Position numbers and translations under genes: made by a program. Shown piece after piece: positions 1-8,565 of a stretch of 64,000 bases of DNA. The stretch comes from UBA6080 sp964607515. Lineage in GTDB: Bacteria; Fermentibacterota; Fermentibacteria; Fermentibacterales; JCC-6. A model generated the notes under the pieces. That model was not told the DNA's origin and ran no database searches. It worked only from the letters and a program-made list of their open reading frames with translations. The stretch is from positions 1-64,000 of the forward strand of contig CAZSKU010000005.1 in NCBI GenBank assembly GCA_964607515.1, read 5' to 3'. Position 1 is the stretch's first letter; the number at the start of each line of letters is the position of its first letter.

Positions 1-77
1 ATATGCTTATGGTTCTGAAAAACAATGAAACCGAAGAACGACTCGATCATCACGGTTCCGTCTGGACGGATGGTCCG

Positions 78-2705
78 ATGAATGTCTTCACCGGTGCCCT
101 GGTCGCCATGCTGGTCTTCTCGAGCCTGGCGGCCGCCTCCGATACGGGAGCCGTAACCGGGCGGGTTCTGGACGCCCGGGGAGGCCCGGTGATCGGAGCC
201 GCCGTGCTGGTGGAAGGCACCGATTTCGGCTCCATGACCGACGCCCGGGGCGGTTTCTACATTCCAAGGCTTTCTCCCGGTGACTACTCCATCACCGCGA
301 GAATGGTCGGAATGGCATCGTCCACCGTTCATGGCGTCACCGTGGTGTCCGGCAGGGACACGAACCTGGAGATCACCCTCAGGGATGAAGCCGCGGGAGC
401 CACCGTGATAACCGTCACTGGTCAGAGGAACCTGATTCTGGAAAGCGTCCCGTCCACCATTCACGTGGTGGACCGGGAGGAAATCGAGACCATGCCTGTT
501 TCGGGAATCATAGACGTGATACAACGCCAGGCGGGGGTTAGTGTTCAGGGCGGCGAAATCCATGTCAGGGGAGGCCGCTCGGGGGAGGTGGCCTTTCTGC
601 TGGACGGAGTTTCCGTGAGATCTCCGGTAACCAACTCCTACGTCGCCAGCGTGCCCCTTTCGGCTATCGCCGAGGCTTCCACCATTACCGGAGGATTCGG
701 CGCCGAGTACGGCAACGCGCTCTCCGGCGTGGTGAAGATGGTGGTGCGGGAGGGAGGGCCCAGGCTTCAGGGCGAGGTCGAGACGGGCTACGGATCCAAC
801 ACCGCCTTCGGGTACGAGAGCGGGGAGAGAAACTACGACTCCCAGTGGGAAAACGATGACTTCCGGGGAAGGTGTCTCGAAGGCAGGGTCTCCCTGGGAG
901 GGCCCGAGCCCATCACGTCCACAGTTCTGCCCGTCCTCGGCATCCGTCTTCCCGGGGAGATGCGTTTCTTCGCCGCCCTGGAAAGGACGGGAAGCGGTTT
1001 CAACCTCAAGGACAGCCGGGGATTCTGGGACAACAACTGGCAGCACAACCTCTCGGGCTGCCTTAATCTCAGCTACCGGCCGGATCCTTCCACGGGCGTT
1101 TCCTATCTTGGCCGCTACTCCTACCGTCAGAGCGGCTGGGACGAATGGGCGTGGTCGAGGCTGGACAGACCGGCTTACGTAGAGGGGATTCCCTATCTGG
1201 GAGAAAACGCAGATTTCGCCCTTCCGATAAGGTTTGATGAAACCTGGGGCGTAACAGCCGGGCTGTCGCGGCTTCTGGGTGAAAGCGACCTGTTGGAGGT
1301 GAGCCTCGACAGGAGCGAGTTCTGCCAATGGAGGAGGATCCGTTCCGAGGGAGGGGGGTATCTTGGAGAAGGGCTGACCCCCGCCGCCTGGTTCGGGGAG
1401 TTCTTTCCCGAACGGGTGGAGGACAGCCTGGGTTTCTTTCATCATGGAATCCATTCGTCGGTATGGCTCGATTCCAGAAGCAGCGTATGGACAATGAAGG
1501 CCGACCTTACAAACCAGTTGGGCAGGATGCTGAAACTGAAGACCGGCATCGAGGGAAGTCTTTTCGACATCTACGATTTCAGCGTTTTCAGCGGTGCTCA
1601 GGGGGAGACCTGGGTGAACATCTGGAAAGCCCGGCCCTTTTCGGGGGCGGCATACGTGCAGACCACGGCTAACTTCTCCGGAGCCATGGTGCTGGAAACG
1701 GGGCTGCGCCTGGACGCCTTCTATCCCAACACGGACATGGTGATGCCCGGCGGGGGAGTCTCTTCCCGGGTGCCGGCGAAAACCCAACTGAGCCCTCGTT
1801 TCGGAGTGACACACCCCATTTCGGACCGGGACGTGTTCTTCGCCTCGTACGGCCGCTACTTCCAGATGCCCACCCTCAACCAGATGTTCTCAGGCACCAG
1901 CTACAACCTTTCGGGAGACTATTCCATCGTGGGCAACCCGGACCTGGAAGCGGTCAGGACCATTTCCTACGAAGCCGGCGTGAGGCATCGGATCAACGAG
2001 TTGTCCACCCTTTCGGTTTCAGCCTTCTACAAGCAGATAACGGGTCTGGTTCAGACCTCGCCCCTGGCCGGCGAGGGGCAGGAATTCTTCTTCATGTACG
2101 AGAACGACGAAAGCTATGCCACCGTCCAGGGGGCCGAGATCACCGTCATCCGGCTGCCGGGGCGCTTTCTGTCGGGCAGTCTCGGTTATACCTACTCCAT
2201 CGCCGAAGGAAGGTACTCCTCGGCGGTTGATCAGTACAGGTACTCAGCCGAGGGATACGGGATCATTCCGGTGGATGACAACTACCTCGACTGGGACCGG
2301 AGGCACAGCGCCCAGGCCCACATTGGGCTAACCACGGGAACTGGAGAGGGGCCCGTAGTATTAGGAACCAGGCCTTTCGAATCCACCGGTGTGACCCTGA
2401 GCTGGATGTGGGGAAGCGGCCTGCCCTTCAGCCCGGCATCCACCGGGGCCTATCCCCTGATCAACACCATGAGGCTTCCCTGGACCATGCAGACCGATCT
2501 CGGCTTTTCCCGGCGTTTCCGGACCGCTCTTGGTGAACTGCAGGCGGAGCTGACCGTCTTCAACCTGTTCGACAGGAAGAACATCGAGAGGGTTTTCGAC
2601 CCCGGGATCTATGCGGCCGGCGGGGATCCGGGAGGTACGATGTCCAACCCGGCCGCGTTCTCCTCCGCCAGGCACGTATTCATGAGCCTGGGGGTGAGAT
2701 GGTAA
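78..2705 (+). CDS. TonB-dependent outer membrane receptor with N-terminal carboxypeptidase-like regulatory domain
   Basis: Outer membrane active transporter of about 875 residues. Residues 1-21 look like a signal peptide (MNVFTGALVAMLVFSS). They are followed by a carboxypeptidase-regulatory-like beta domain (about 22-105, VTGRVLDARGGPV), a plug domain (about 120-225, with VRGGRSGEV and YGNALSGVV) and a long barrel ending in an aromatic Trp. The frame stays open to position 3, but the ATG at 78 puts the signal peptide at the N terminus, so I prefer it. A lipoprotein gene follows immediately and is probably co-transcribed. The substrate is not readable from the sequence; an inner-membrane ABC partner is not in the window. 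The regulatory-domain-plus-plug layout is common in Bacteroidetes and relatives. Confidence 0.9.
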   Translation: MNVFTGALVAMLVFSSLAAASDTGAVTGRVLDARGGPVIGAAVLVEGTDFGSMTDARGGFYIPRLSPGDYSITARMVGMASSTVHGVTVVSGRDTNLEITLRDEAAGATVITVTGQRNLILESVPSTIHVVDREEIETMPVSGIIDVIQRQAGVSVQGGEIHVRGGRSGEVAFLLDGVSVRSPVTNSYVASVPLSAIAEASTITGGFGAEYGNALSGVVKMVVREGGPRLQGEVETGYGSNTAFGYESGERNYDSQWENDDFRGRCLEGRVSLGGPEPITSTVLPVLGIRLPGEMRFFAALERTGSGFNLKDSRGFWDNNWQHNLSGCLNLSYRPDPSTGVSYLGRYSYRQSGWDEWAWSRLDRPAYVEGIPYLGENADFALPIRFDETWGVTAGLSRLLGESDLLEVSLDRSEFCQWRRIRSEGGGYLGEGLTPAAWFGEFFPERVEDSLGFFHHGIHSSVWLDSRSSVWTMKADLTNQLGRMLKLKTGIEGSLFDIYDFSVFSGAQGETWVNIWKARPFSGAAYVQTTANFSGAMVLETGLRLDAFYPNTDMVMPGGGVSSRVPAKTQLSPRFGVTHPISDRDVFFASYGRYFQMPTLNQMFSGTSYNLSGDYSIVGNPDLEAVRTISYEAGVRHRINELSTLSVSAFYKQITGLVQTSPLAGEGQEFFFMYENDESYATVQGAEITVIRLPGRFLSGSLGYTYSIAEGRYSSAVDQYRYSAEGYGIIPVDDNYLDWDRRHSAQAHIGLTTGTGEGPVVLGTRPFESTGVTLSWMWGSGLPFSPASTGAYPLINTMRLPWTMQTDLGFSRRFRTALGELQAELTVFNLFDRKNIERVFDPGIYAAGGDPGGTMSNPAAFSSARHVFMSLGVRW

Positions 2706-2719
2706 CCGGAAGAACTTCG

Positions 2720-3718
2720 ATGCGCCTGACCCGATGCGGCGTCATGGCCGTGATTCTTGCCGTGCCGGCCTGCTACAGCCCCGTGGAACACGATGTTGTC
2801 TCGGAGGCCGGCGTGGTGAAAATCAGAGTGTCGGACAACACCATCGCCGGACAGGTCACGGGCATACCCGACGGAAGAGCGCTCTGCTCTCTGGGCAACC
2901 TGGAGTTCGCAGTTTCCTCAGGAACCGGCGCGATCTACAGGTTCGACTCCCAGTCCATGACCATGGATACATCCTTCACCATAGGGTATGCAAGCGGATC
3001 GGGGTACCGTGACATGATCGTTCCGAAAACCGGATCCCTCTACGTCATCGGAGGCTCAGGAGGGTTGATAGAGGTGGGTCTGGACGACGACAGGGTGCTC
3101 TCCCAGTTCGCGGTTGGTTCGATGCCCGTGGCTCTGTGCGCTTCCGCGACTTCCGGAAGGTTCTACGTGGCGGACGGCGATGACAGGAGGATAAGGGAGG
3201 TGGACTCGGAGGGAAACCTGGTGCTTAGGCAGTCTGAAGCGCTTCCCGCGCAACCCGTTGCCGTAGCCGCGGAATCGTTTCAGAACCAGTTGCTGCTTTC
3301 AGCGTGTTCCGACGAAGAAGGCACCGTGGGACTGGTGGCCCTCAGCACCTTCCACGCGGGCACGGTTCAGCTGGGAAACCCCTGCGGCGATGTTGCGGCG
3401 TTTCCCGCGGAATCAATCTGGGCGGCGGTGCATCCCCGCTGGAACCATCCCTCCGGGGAGGTGACGATATGCAGCAACCTCTATTCGCCGGAGATCTCCC
3501 ATGTGCCTCTGTCGGGCCATCCGCTACGGATATGCAGCGTTCCGGGGACGACCCTCTTCTACTGCCTTGGTTATCTCGGCAACGGAATGAGCAGGATATC
3601 CGCCGTGAACTACCTGACCGGAGACGTGGTTGCCGAGTTGGACGTGGCGGGTTTTCCCTGGGACATCACTTCCCATGCCAACGGTGAATTCGTGCTGGCG
3701 CTCACATCCGGGATCTGA
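2720..3718 (+). CDS. beta-propeller lipoprotein (YncE/NHL-like), partner of the TonB receptor
   Basis: Predicted lipoprotein of 332 residues. The N terminus MRLTRCGVMAVILAVPAC is a lipoprotein signal with the lipidated Cys at about residue 18. The rest is a series of about 45-residue beta repeats with GTGAIYRFD, GSLYVIGG, GRFYVADGDDRRIREVD and PVAVAAE motifs, as in YncE/NHL propellers. An alternative ATG at 2699 overlaps the receptor's stop codon and would add seven residues. The gene sits directly after a TonB-dependent receptor, as the propeller lipoprotein BtuG does with BtuB in Bacteroides. A role as a surface substrate-capture protein is inferred; the ligand is unknown. Its 3' end overlaps the convergent gene by 17 bases. 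Confidence 0.75.
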   Translation: MRLTRCGVMAVILAVPACYSPVEHDVVSEAGVVKIRVSDNTIAGQVTGIPDGRALCSLGNLEFAVSSGTGAIYRFDSQSMTMDTSFTIGYASGSGYRDMIVPKTGSLYVIGGSGGLIEVGLDDDRVLSQFAVGSMPVALCASATSGRFYVADGDDRRIREVDSEGNLVLRQSEALPAQPVAVAAESFQNQLLLSACSDEEGTVGLVALSTFHAGTVQLGNPCGDVAAFPAESIWAAVHPRWNHPSGEVTICSNLYSPEISHVPLSGHPLRICSVPGTTLFYCLGYLGNGMSRISAVNYLTGDVVAELDVAGFPWDITSHANGEFVLALTSGI

Positions 3719-4757
3719 CGGGAGGCTCGGAGCCGAGCCACTGGAAGGCGTATTCCAGCACCGGGTCCACCCCCGCCGAGAAATCGCTCCCGGAAGCATC
3801 CACCACCTGGCCGGGGATGATCCCGACACCCTCTATCACCGATGAATCCGGAAGCAGGAAGGTGTCTCCGGGAACTGAGACATGCCAGCCCTCCGGCAAC
3901 TCCCACAGTTCCACCGGCCAGTTGGACGAACCCATGGTGGTATCCCCCATTATCACCGCCTGGGGAAGAGCGCTGACGCAACTCAGAAACACCTCCGACG
4001 CCGCCGCGTTCCTCTGCCCGGCCAGAACCACCAGGGTGCCCCCTGCGTGCCAGCCCCTGGGAATCAGAAGGTATGGCTCCGGATCGGTGAGTTCGAAGCC
4101 CTCAGGCCCGACTCTCCGCTGAGTCAGGAACCCTGTTCTCTGCTGATCCACGAAACGTCTCGCCACGTTGATTCCCGGGTCCCGGGATCCCCCTTCGCAG
4201 AGCCTTACGTCGAGGATGATCCCGGGGCTGTCCCTCAGGGGAAACAGAACGTTGTCCAGCAGGCTGAGGTTCAGTTCGTTGTCCCAGTCGGTGAAAACGA
4301 AGTACGGAATCGAGTCTCCGCCGGCCAGGCAGTATCCCCAGATGTCCTGCTGCATCCATTGGAAGCCTTCCGGGGAAAGGTAGTCCAGAAGCAGCGCCGA
4401 GTCACAGTTGGTGAAGAACTCCGGATCGTAGGTCGTCAGGGAAGCCCATGCCGGATCGTACAGCAGGACCTGTCTGTCTTCAAGAATGGAGAGCATTTCC
4501 ACGACAAGAGCGGTCATCTCTTCCCTGGAGTCGGTCATTTCAGCCTCGGGAAGGAACTGCGAGTACACCTGGTCCCAGTCCGTCCCCTTAAGCTGGAATC
4601 CGACGTACCGCGAGTCGAACAGTTCCCAGATCAACCGGTACTCGGAAACGAAAGGGTCAGGAGAGGGGTTCTCGGCCGGATTGTCTACGCAGCCCGACAA
4701 AGCCAGCACAGCCGCCGGAAAGAAAGCCTGCCCGCACTTCAGACCCGTCCGGTTCAC
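3702..4757 (-). CDS. S41-family peptidase-like lipoprotein
   Basis: 351 residues with a lipoprotein signal (Cys23 in ALSGC), so probably anchored in the envelope. A middle helical segment leads into a C-terminal S41 (tail-specific protease/tricorn-like) fold: the strand GIILDVRLCEGG near 179-190, and the nucleophile loop GQRNAAASEVF with Ser254 at the place of the CtpA serine. The usual Lys of the Ser-Lys dyad, normally in a GxxTxGK stretch, is not seen; here it reads GDTTMGSSN. It may use another catalytic arrangement or be inactive. No PDZ domain is evident. The start is GTG, overlapping the stop of the DUF4126 gene as GTGA, which indicates translational coupling. Confidence 0.7.
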   Translation of the reverse strand: MNRTGLKCGQAFFPAAVLALSGCVDNPAENPSPDPFVSEYRLIWELFDSRYVGFQLKGTDWDQVYSQFLPEAEMTDSREEMTALVVEMLSILEDRQVLLYDPAWASLTTYDPEFFTNCDSALLLDYLSPEGFQWMQQDIWGYCLAGGDSIPYFVFTDWDNELNLSLLDNVLFPLRDSPGIILDVRLCEGGSRDPGINVARRFVDQQRTGFLTQRRVGPEGFELTDPEPYLLIPRGWHAGGTLVVLAGQRNAAASEVFLSCVSALPQAVIMGDTTMGSSNWPVELWELPEGWHVSVPGDTFLLPDSSVIEGVGIIPGQVVDASGSDFSAGVDPVLEYAFQWLGSEPPVRSRM

Positions 4758-5365
4758 TTCACGCTCCTCTCAGCCGAGTTCTCCGGTCGGTGCTGTACCA
4801 CGGCCCGTCTTCGGAACACCCCCGACCTTCGTATAAGCCTTATTCCGAACACCAGTATCAACGCCAGCAGAAGCACCGCGAGCACCGGCGCCAGTACCGA
4901 GAGCACCGCCATCACCCCGGAGAATACGCTCTCCACGGCTGACAGAACGGGATTGGCGGTTCCCCCGGTGGTCACCGTGGAGCCCCCGTGAAGGAGGTTG
5001 CTGGCGGCGCTGGCCGCCAGGGAGGCTCCGCCGCCGGCTATCACCGCCAGGGTCCAGGTGAGGAACGGGCTCATGTTCAGGATCACCGCTGCGGTGATGA
5101 CCGTACCGGCCACCGCGGTCACTGGAACCGTGGCGGCATTCAGGACGTTGTCCACAGCGGGGATGAAGTAGGCCAGTATCTCCAGCACGGTTGCGGCGGA
5201 AAAAGCGATTAGCGCCGGGGTGCTCTCGATCCAGGCGAAGGCCGGGGCCAGGCGGAGCAGGTCCAGCTGCCCCGTGATGCTCATCACCAGCAGCGGGACG
5301 AAGATCCGGAACCCGCAGGTGGCGCTGAGCCCGATTCCTATGAGAACGCTCAGTACCGTTTCCAT
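4754..5365 (-). CDS. DUF4126-family membrane protein
   Basis: 203-residue integral membrane protein with about five or six hydrophobic helices. The N-terminal block (LSVLIGIGLSATCGFRIFVPLL) and the glycine/alanine-rich stretch GGGASLAASAASNLLHGGST match the DUF4126 family, whose function is unknown. The ATG is preceded by an exceptionally good ribosome binding site (AAGGAGG, five bases upstream). It lies between a large membrane protein gene upstream (ten-base gap) and the S41-like lipoprotein downstream (four-base overlap), so the three are probably one operon. Confidence 0.75.
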   Translation of the reverse strand: METVLSVLIGIGLSATCGFRIFVPLLVMSITGQLDLLRLAPAFAWIESTPALIAFSAATVLEILAYFIPAVDNVLNAATVPVTAVAGTVITAAVILNMSPFLTWTLAVIAGGGASLAASAASNLLHGGSTVTTGGTANPVLSAVESVFSGVMAVLSVLAPVLAVLLLALILVFGIRLIRRSGVFRRRAVVQHRPENSAERSVK

Positions 5366-5375
5366 GGATGCCTCC

Positions 5376-6893
5376 TTACCGGCGGAGTATCACCGCGGAG
5401 TACCATATCCTACCGTCGAACCATGTCATGTCCGCACCCTCCGCGGCCAGCCCCTCGAAGACCACCGCCTCCACTTCGAGACTTTCCGCCAGGGCCATTG
5501 CCTCCGGGGAAGGCCAGGTGTTGAGGACCTCCGCGGCTTCGGCGTACCCCCGGGGAAGGCTGGTGCTGTAACCGTTCACCGCCGGCGTGAAGTGAAGGGT
5601 GGAGCCGTAGAGCCTGAGGGCTTCCTGTTCGGGCCTCCCCAGGTCCGGGGTCATCGGAAGGTACAGCACCCTGGCGGGCGTCCGCTCCCGCAGCCAGGGA
5701 TGGTAGTCGGCTATATCCGCCGGCAGCACCGAAATGCCCGGCCGGAGGGTCTCGAGAAGGACGAGAACCATTCCCGCCCCTGTCCAGAGTTTTTTTTCAC
5801 CGAGCTTTCTTGAGGCCAGAACCACCAGGGGCAGCGCCGCCAGGACGCCGGCCCTGGCTGGAAGCCTCAGGGAGGTTCCCCCGGGAAGCAGGCCGACCAG
5901 ACGGAACGGCCCGGGCGCCAGCTCCCTGCCCCAGGCCGCCACCGTGGGCCCAAGGCTGCAGGCGGCGAAGAAGATTCCCAGGAACAGAAGGGTTCCATCT
6001 CCCGGAAGCCTGCGGCGCAGCAGGCACCACGATGCCCCGAGCACCACCGCCAGGCCGGGCCAGAGGGCCGCCTCGGGGTGGGCGAAGGGGCTTCTCAGCC
6101 CTCCCGTCAGCAGGCTGTCGCCCCAGGGGCTCAGGAAGGCCGACAGATCGGTGCTTGCTATGGTGTCCATGCTCCACCGGGCGGCGTTGCCCATCTGGGG
6201 TATAAGGAAGGGAACCAGAAGCAGGTTGCCCAGCACGGAATACAGGACGAGGCCCCGGACCTTTCTGAAACCCCCCGCTGCCAGAGCCCGGATGCTGGTC
6301 ACCAGAAGGGCCAGGTTCAGGAAGTACCACATGTAGAGCGACGCCAGCCCCTGCAGAAGTATGAGCAGGGACAGGGGCCGTCCGGAGCTTCTTCCCTCGG
6401 AGGTCCTCAGGGCGAACATGATCCCGGCCGCGGATAGACCGGCGCTGAAGAGCTGCAGGTGCCAGAGATGGCTCTGAAAGTAGGGGAGGGCCATGAAGGC
6501 GAGGGCTCCGAAGGCGGCCCCCCGGGGGGAGGCCCCCCGGTCGAGGGCCAGTTTCCCCGCGGCAAACCCCGACAGGGTCAGGCTGAGCCAGAGCAGCAGG
6601 TTGTGAATCCTAACGGGATTCCGGGTGAATGGCCGGAGGGGGATGGAGGCCAGCCACTGGGTGAGCAGCAGGTCGTTCCTTCCCCTGGCATCGGGAAATC
6701 CCGCGAACATGGGGGTGTTCGAGGGATTCTGCCAGTGGGTGACTGCGTGGTGGTTCCATGCCACCAGCCACGAGTTGAACAGGGTGTCCGCGTGGTCGTG
6801 GGGGTGGGGGGAAAAGGGAAGCGGCCGCAGTATCAGCGCGGCCGCCCCGAGACAAAGGATCAGAAGGGGAAGGCTCCCCTTCCGCCGGACCAC
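5376..6893 (-). CDS. polytopic membrane protein, possible GT-C type glycosyltransferase
   Basis: 505 residues, largely hydrophobic, with perhaps ten transmembrane helices and a C-terminal soluble part. The N terminus has a lumenal loop with acidic and aromatic residues after helix 1 (HPHDHADTLFN, then WLVAWNHH). This resembles the first loop of GT-C glycosyltransferases, where an Asp/Glu is catalytic. The similarity is one of pattern only and I do not assign a family. The start is GTG, one base after the stop of proS, with no clear ribosome binding site, so it is probably read by coupling to proS. Anything more specific than a membrane protein is inference. Confidence 0.55.
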   Translation of the reverse strand: MVRRKGSLPLLILCLGAAALILRPLPFSPHPHDHADTLFNSWLVAWNHHAVTHWQNPSNTPMFAGFPDARGRNDLLLTQWLASIPLRPFTRNPVRIHNLLLWLSLTLSGFAAGKLALDRGASPRGAAFGALAFMALPYFQSHLWHLQLFSAGLSAAGIMFALRTSEGRSSGRPLSLLILLQGLASLYMWYFLNLALLVTSIRALAAGGFRKVRGLVLYSVLGNLLLVPFLIPQMGNAARWSMDTIASTDLSAFLSPWGDSLLTGGLRSPFAHPEAALWPGLAVVLGASWCLLRRRLPGDGTLLFLGIFFAACSLGPTVAAWGRELAPGPFRLVGLLPGGTSLRLPARAGVLAALPLVVLASRKLGEKKLWTGAGMVLVLLETLRPGISVLPADIADYHPWLRERTPARVLYLPMTPDLGRPEQEALRLYGSTLHFTPAVNGYSTSLPRGYAEAAEVLNTWPSPEAMALAESLEVEAVVFEGLAAEGADMTWFDGRIWYSAVILRR

Positions 6894-6894
6894 G

Positions 6895-8328
6895 TCAGTA
6901 GGCCCGGGCCAGGATCGCCCTGGTGGATGTGGTCCTGCCGGTTATGAAGCACTTGCCCTTTCCGCCGGGCTGTTCCAGGGGAATGCAGCGGACCGTGGCG
7001 CTGGTCTGTTCCTGAATCCGGTCCTCGTCCTCGGAGGTACCGTCCCACCAGACCCGGTAAAACCCGGGCTTCTCCGGAAGCTGTTCCCTGAACCCGTCCA
7101 GGGAGTCCGCATCGTAGGTCCGGGCTTCCCGGAAATCTTCGGCGTTCCGGAGCATCCGCCGGTGGATGTCCTCCAGGAGTTCCTTCATTCCGTCCGCCGC
7201 CCGGGGGATGGGTGTGGGGAACTTGCTTCCGTCCATCCTCAGAACCGAGGTGACCTGGCCGGCATCCAGGTCCCTGGGGCCCAGTTCCAGCCTCACCGGC
7301 ACCCCCCGCACCTCCCAGTGGTTGAACTTGAAGCCGGGGCTCATGTTCTCCCGGTCGTCCAGCCGGACCCTCACCCCCCGGGCCTTGAGGTCTTTCGCAA
7401 GGCCCTGCGCCGCCTCCATGACCTCGGGGGCCCTGGGGTCCTGCATGCCCACGGGGACTATCACAACCTGCACCGGGGCTATCGCCGGGGGGAGCCTGAG
7501 CCCGTTTTCGTCGCCGTGGGCCATGATCACCGCCCCCACAAGCCTGGTGCTGACCCCCCAGCTGCTCTGGTGGACGTACCGCCTCTGGTTGTCCCGGTCC
7601 AGGAAGGTGGTGTCGAACACCTTGGCGAAGTTGGTTCCGAGGTAGTGGCTGGTGCCCCCCTGCAGGGCCCATCCGTTGCCCATCATGGCCTCGATGGTGT
7701 ATGTGTCCACAGCCCCCGCGAACCGTTCCCTCTCGGTCTTCCGGCCGGGGATCACCGGTATCGCCGCGGATTGGCGCATGAAGTCGGTGTACACCCCCAG
7801 CATCCGCATGGTCTCCTCCCGGGCCTCTTCCTCGGTGGCGTGGGCGGTGTGCCCCTCCTGCCAGAGGAACTCGGTGGTTCTGAGGAACGCCCTGGGGCGC
7901 AGCTCCCAACGGACAACGTTCGCCCACTGGTTAAGGAGCATTGGAAGGTCACGGTAACTGCCTATCCACTTGCTGAACATGTGGTTGATGATGGTCTCAC
8001 TGGTGGGGCGCACCACCAGGGGCTCCTCCAGCTGTTTACCGCCGGCGTGGGTGACCACCGCCAGCTCCGGGGAGAATCCCTCCACGTGCTGGGCCTCTTT
8101 ATGGATGAAGCTCTGGGGGATGAACACCGGGAAATACGCGTTGACATGGCCTGTTTCCTTGAACCGCGCGTCCAGGTCGTCCCTTATCAGTTCCCAGATA
8201 GCGAAGCCATATGGGCGGATCACCATGCAGCCCCTGACCGGAGCGGAATCGGCCAGTTCCGCCTCCCGGATCACATCCTGGTACCACCTGGCGAAGTCCT
8301 TCCGGGGGTCGGTGATGTTCTTTGCCAT
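6895..8328 (-). CDS. proS: prolyl-tRNA synthetase, archaeal/eukaryotic type
   Basis: Cytoplasmic enzyme that charges tRNA-Pro. The 477 residues show class II motifs: VVRPTSETIIN, motif 2 RTTEFLWQEGHTAH and motif 3 GAVIMAHGDENGL. An anticodon-binding domain and a C-terminal domain ending in the terminal Tyr typical of this type follow. The bacterial-type editing (INS) insertion is absent, so this is the short type 3 form found in archaea, eukaryotes and scattered bacteria. The ATG was chosen because it follows a GAGGAAAC ribosome binding site and matches the family's N terminus (MAKNITDPRKDFARW). It is probably the first gene of the leftward operon ending in the S41-like lipoprotein. Confidence 0.95.
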   Translation of the reverse strand: MAKNITDPRKDFARWYQDVIREAELADSAPVRGCMVIRPYGFAIWELIRDDLDARFKETGHVNAYFPVFIPQSFIHKEAQHVEGFSPELAVVTHAGGKQLEEPLVVRPTSETIINHMFSKWIGSYRDLPMLLNQWANVVRWELRPRAFLRTTEFLWQEGHTAHATEEEAREETMRMLGVYTDFMRQSAAIPVIPGRKTERERFAGAVDTYTIEAMMGNGWALQGGTSHYLGTNFAKVFDTTFLDRDNQRRYVHQSSWGVSTRLVGAVIMAHGDENGLRLPPAIAPVQVVIVPVGMQDPRAPEVMEAAQGLAKDLKARGVRVRLDDRENMSPGFKFNHWEVRGVPVRLELGPRDLDAGQVTSVLRMDGSKFPTPIPRAADGMKELLEDIHRRMLRNAEDFREARTYDADSLDGFREQLPEKPGFYRVWWDGTSEDEDRIQEQTSATVRCIPLEQPGGKGKCFITGRTTSTRAILARAY

Positions 8329-8380
8329 AGGTTTCCTCACGGGTTTTCGGGGGGGTTTGACCCCGCCCCGGTTGGTGGGT

Positions 8381-8386
8381 AATATA
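8381..8386 (-). promoter_or_regulatory. possible -10 element for the proS operon
   Basis: On the minus strand this reads TATATT, in an otherwise GC-rich 237-base divergent gap (8329-8565). It would place a transcript start near 8374, about 45 bases before proS. No convincing -35 box stands at the usual distance. The rest of the gap holds no recognisable gene or RNA. Confidence 0.25.
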
Positions 8387-8565
8387 TGCCCATGGGGGCC
8401 ATCGTCTGAGAGTGCGATTAGGTTACCGATGAAGGCCTCGCCCCGCCGCATCGCTGGCGCCCCAGCGGGAAGCCTGGCAGAGCGGCCGGCCGTGTAAGCC
8501 CTTTAACCCTGACTCTCTGAATCATTCTTCAGCCTTTGGCCCCCTCCCGCTACATCGGAGGGGTG

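Noticed and set aside
6625..8382. A long rightward open frame opposite proS
   Set aside because: No domain is recognisable, composition is typical of a shadow frame, and proS on the other strand is complete.
8460..8520. A tRNA-like stretch (GGCAGAGCGGCCGG) in the proS/PAP2 gap
   Set aside because: No T-loop GTTCGAATC-type sequence and no matching acceptor stem on either strand.
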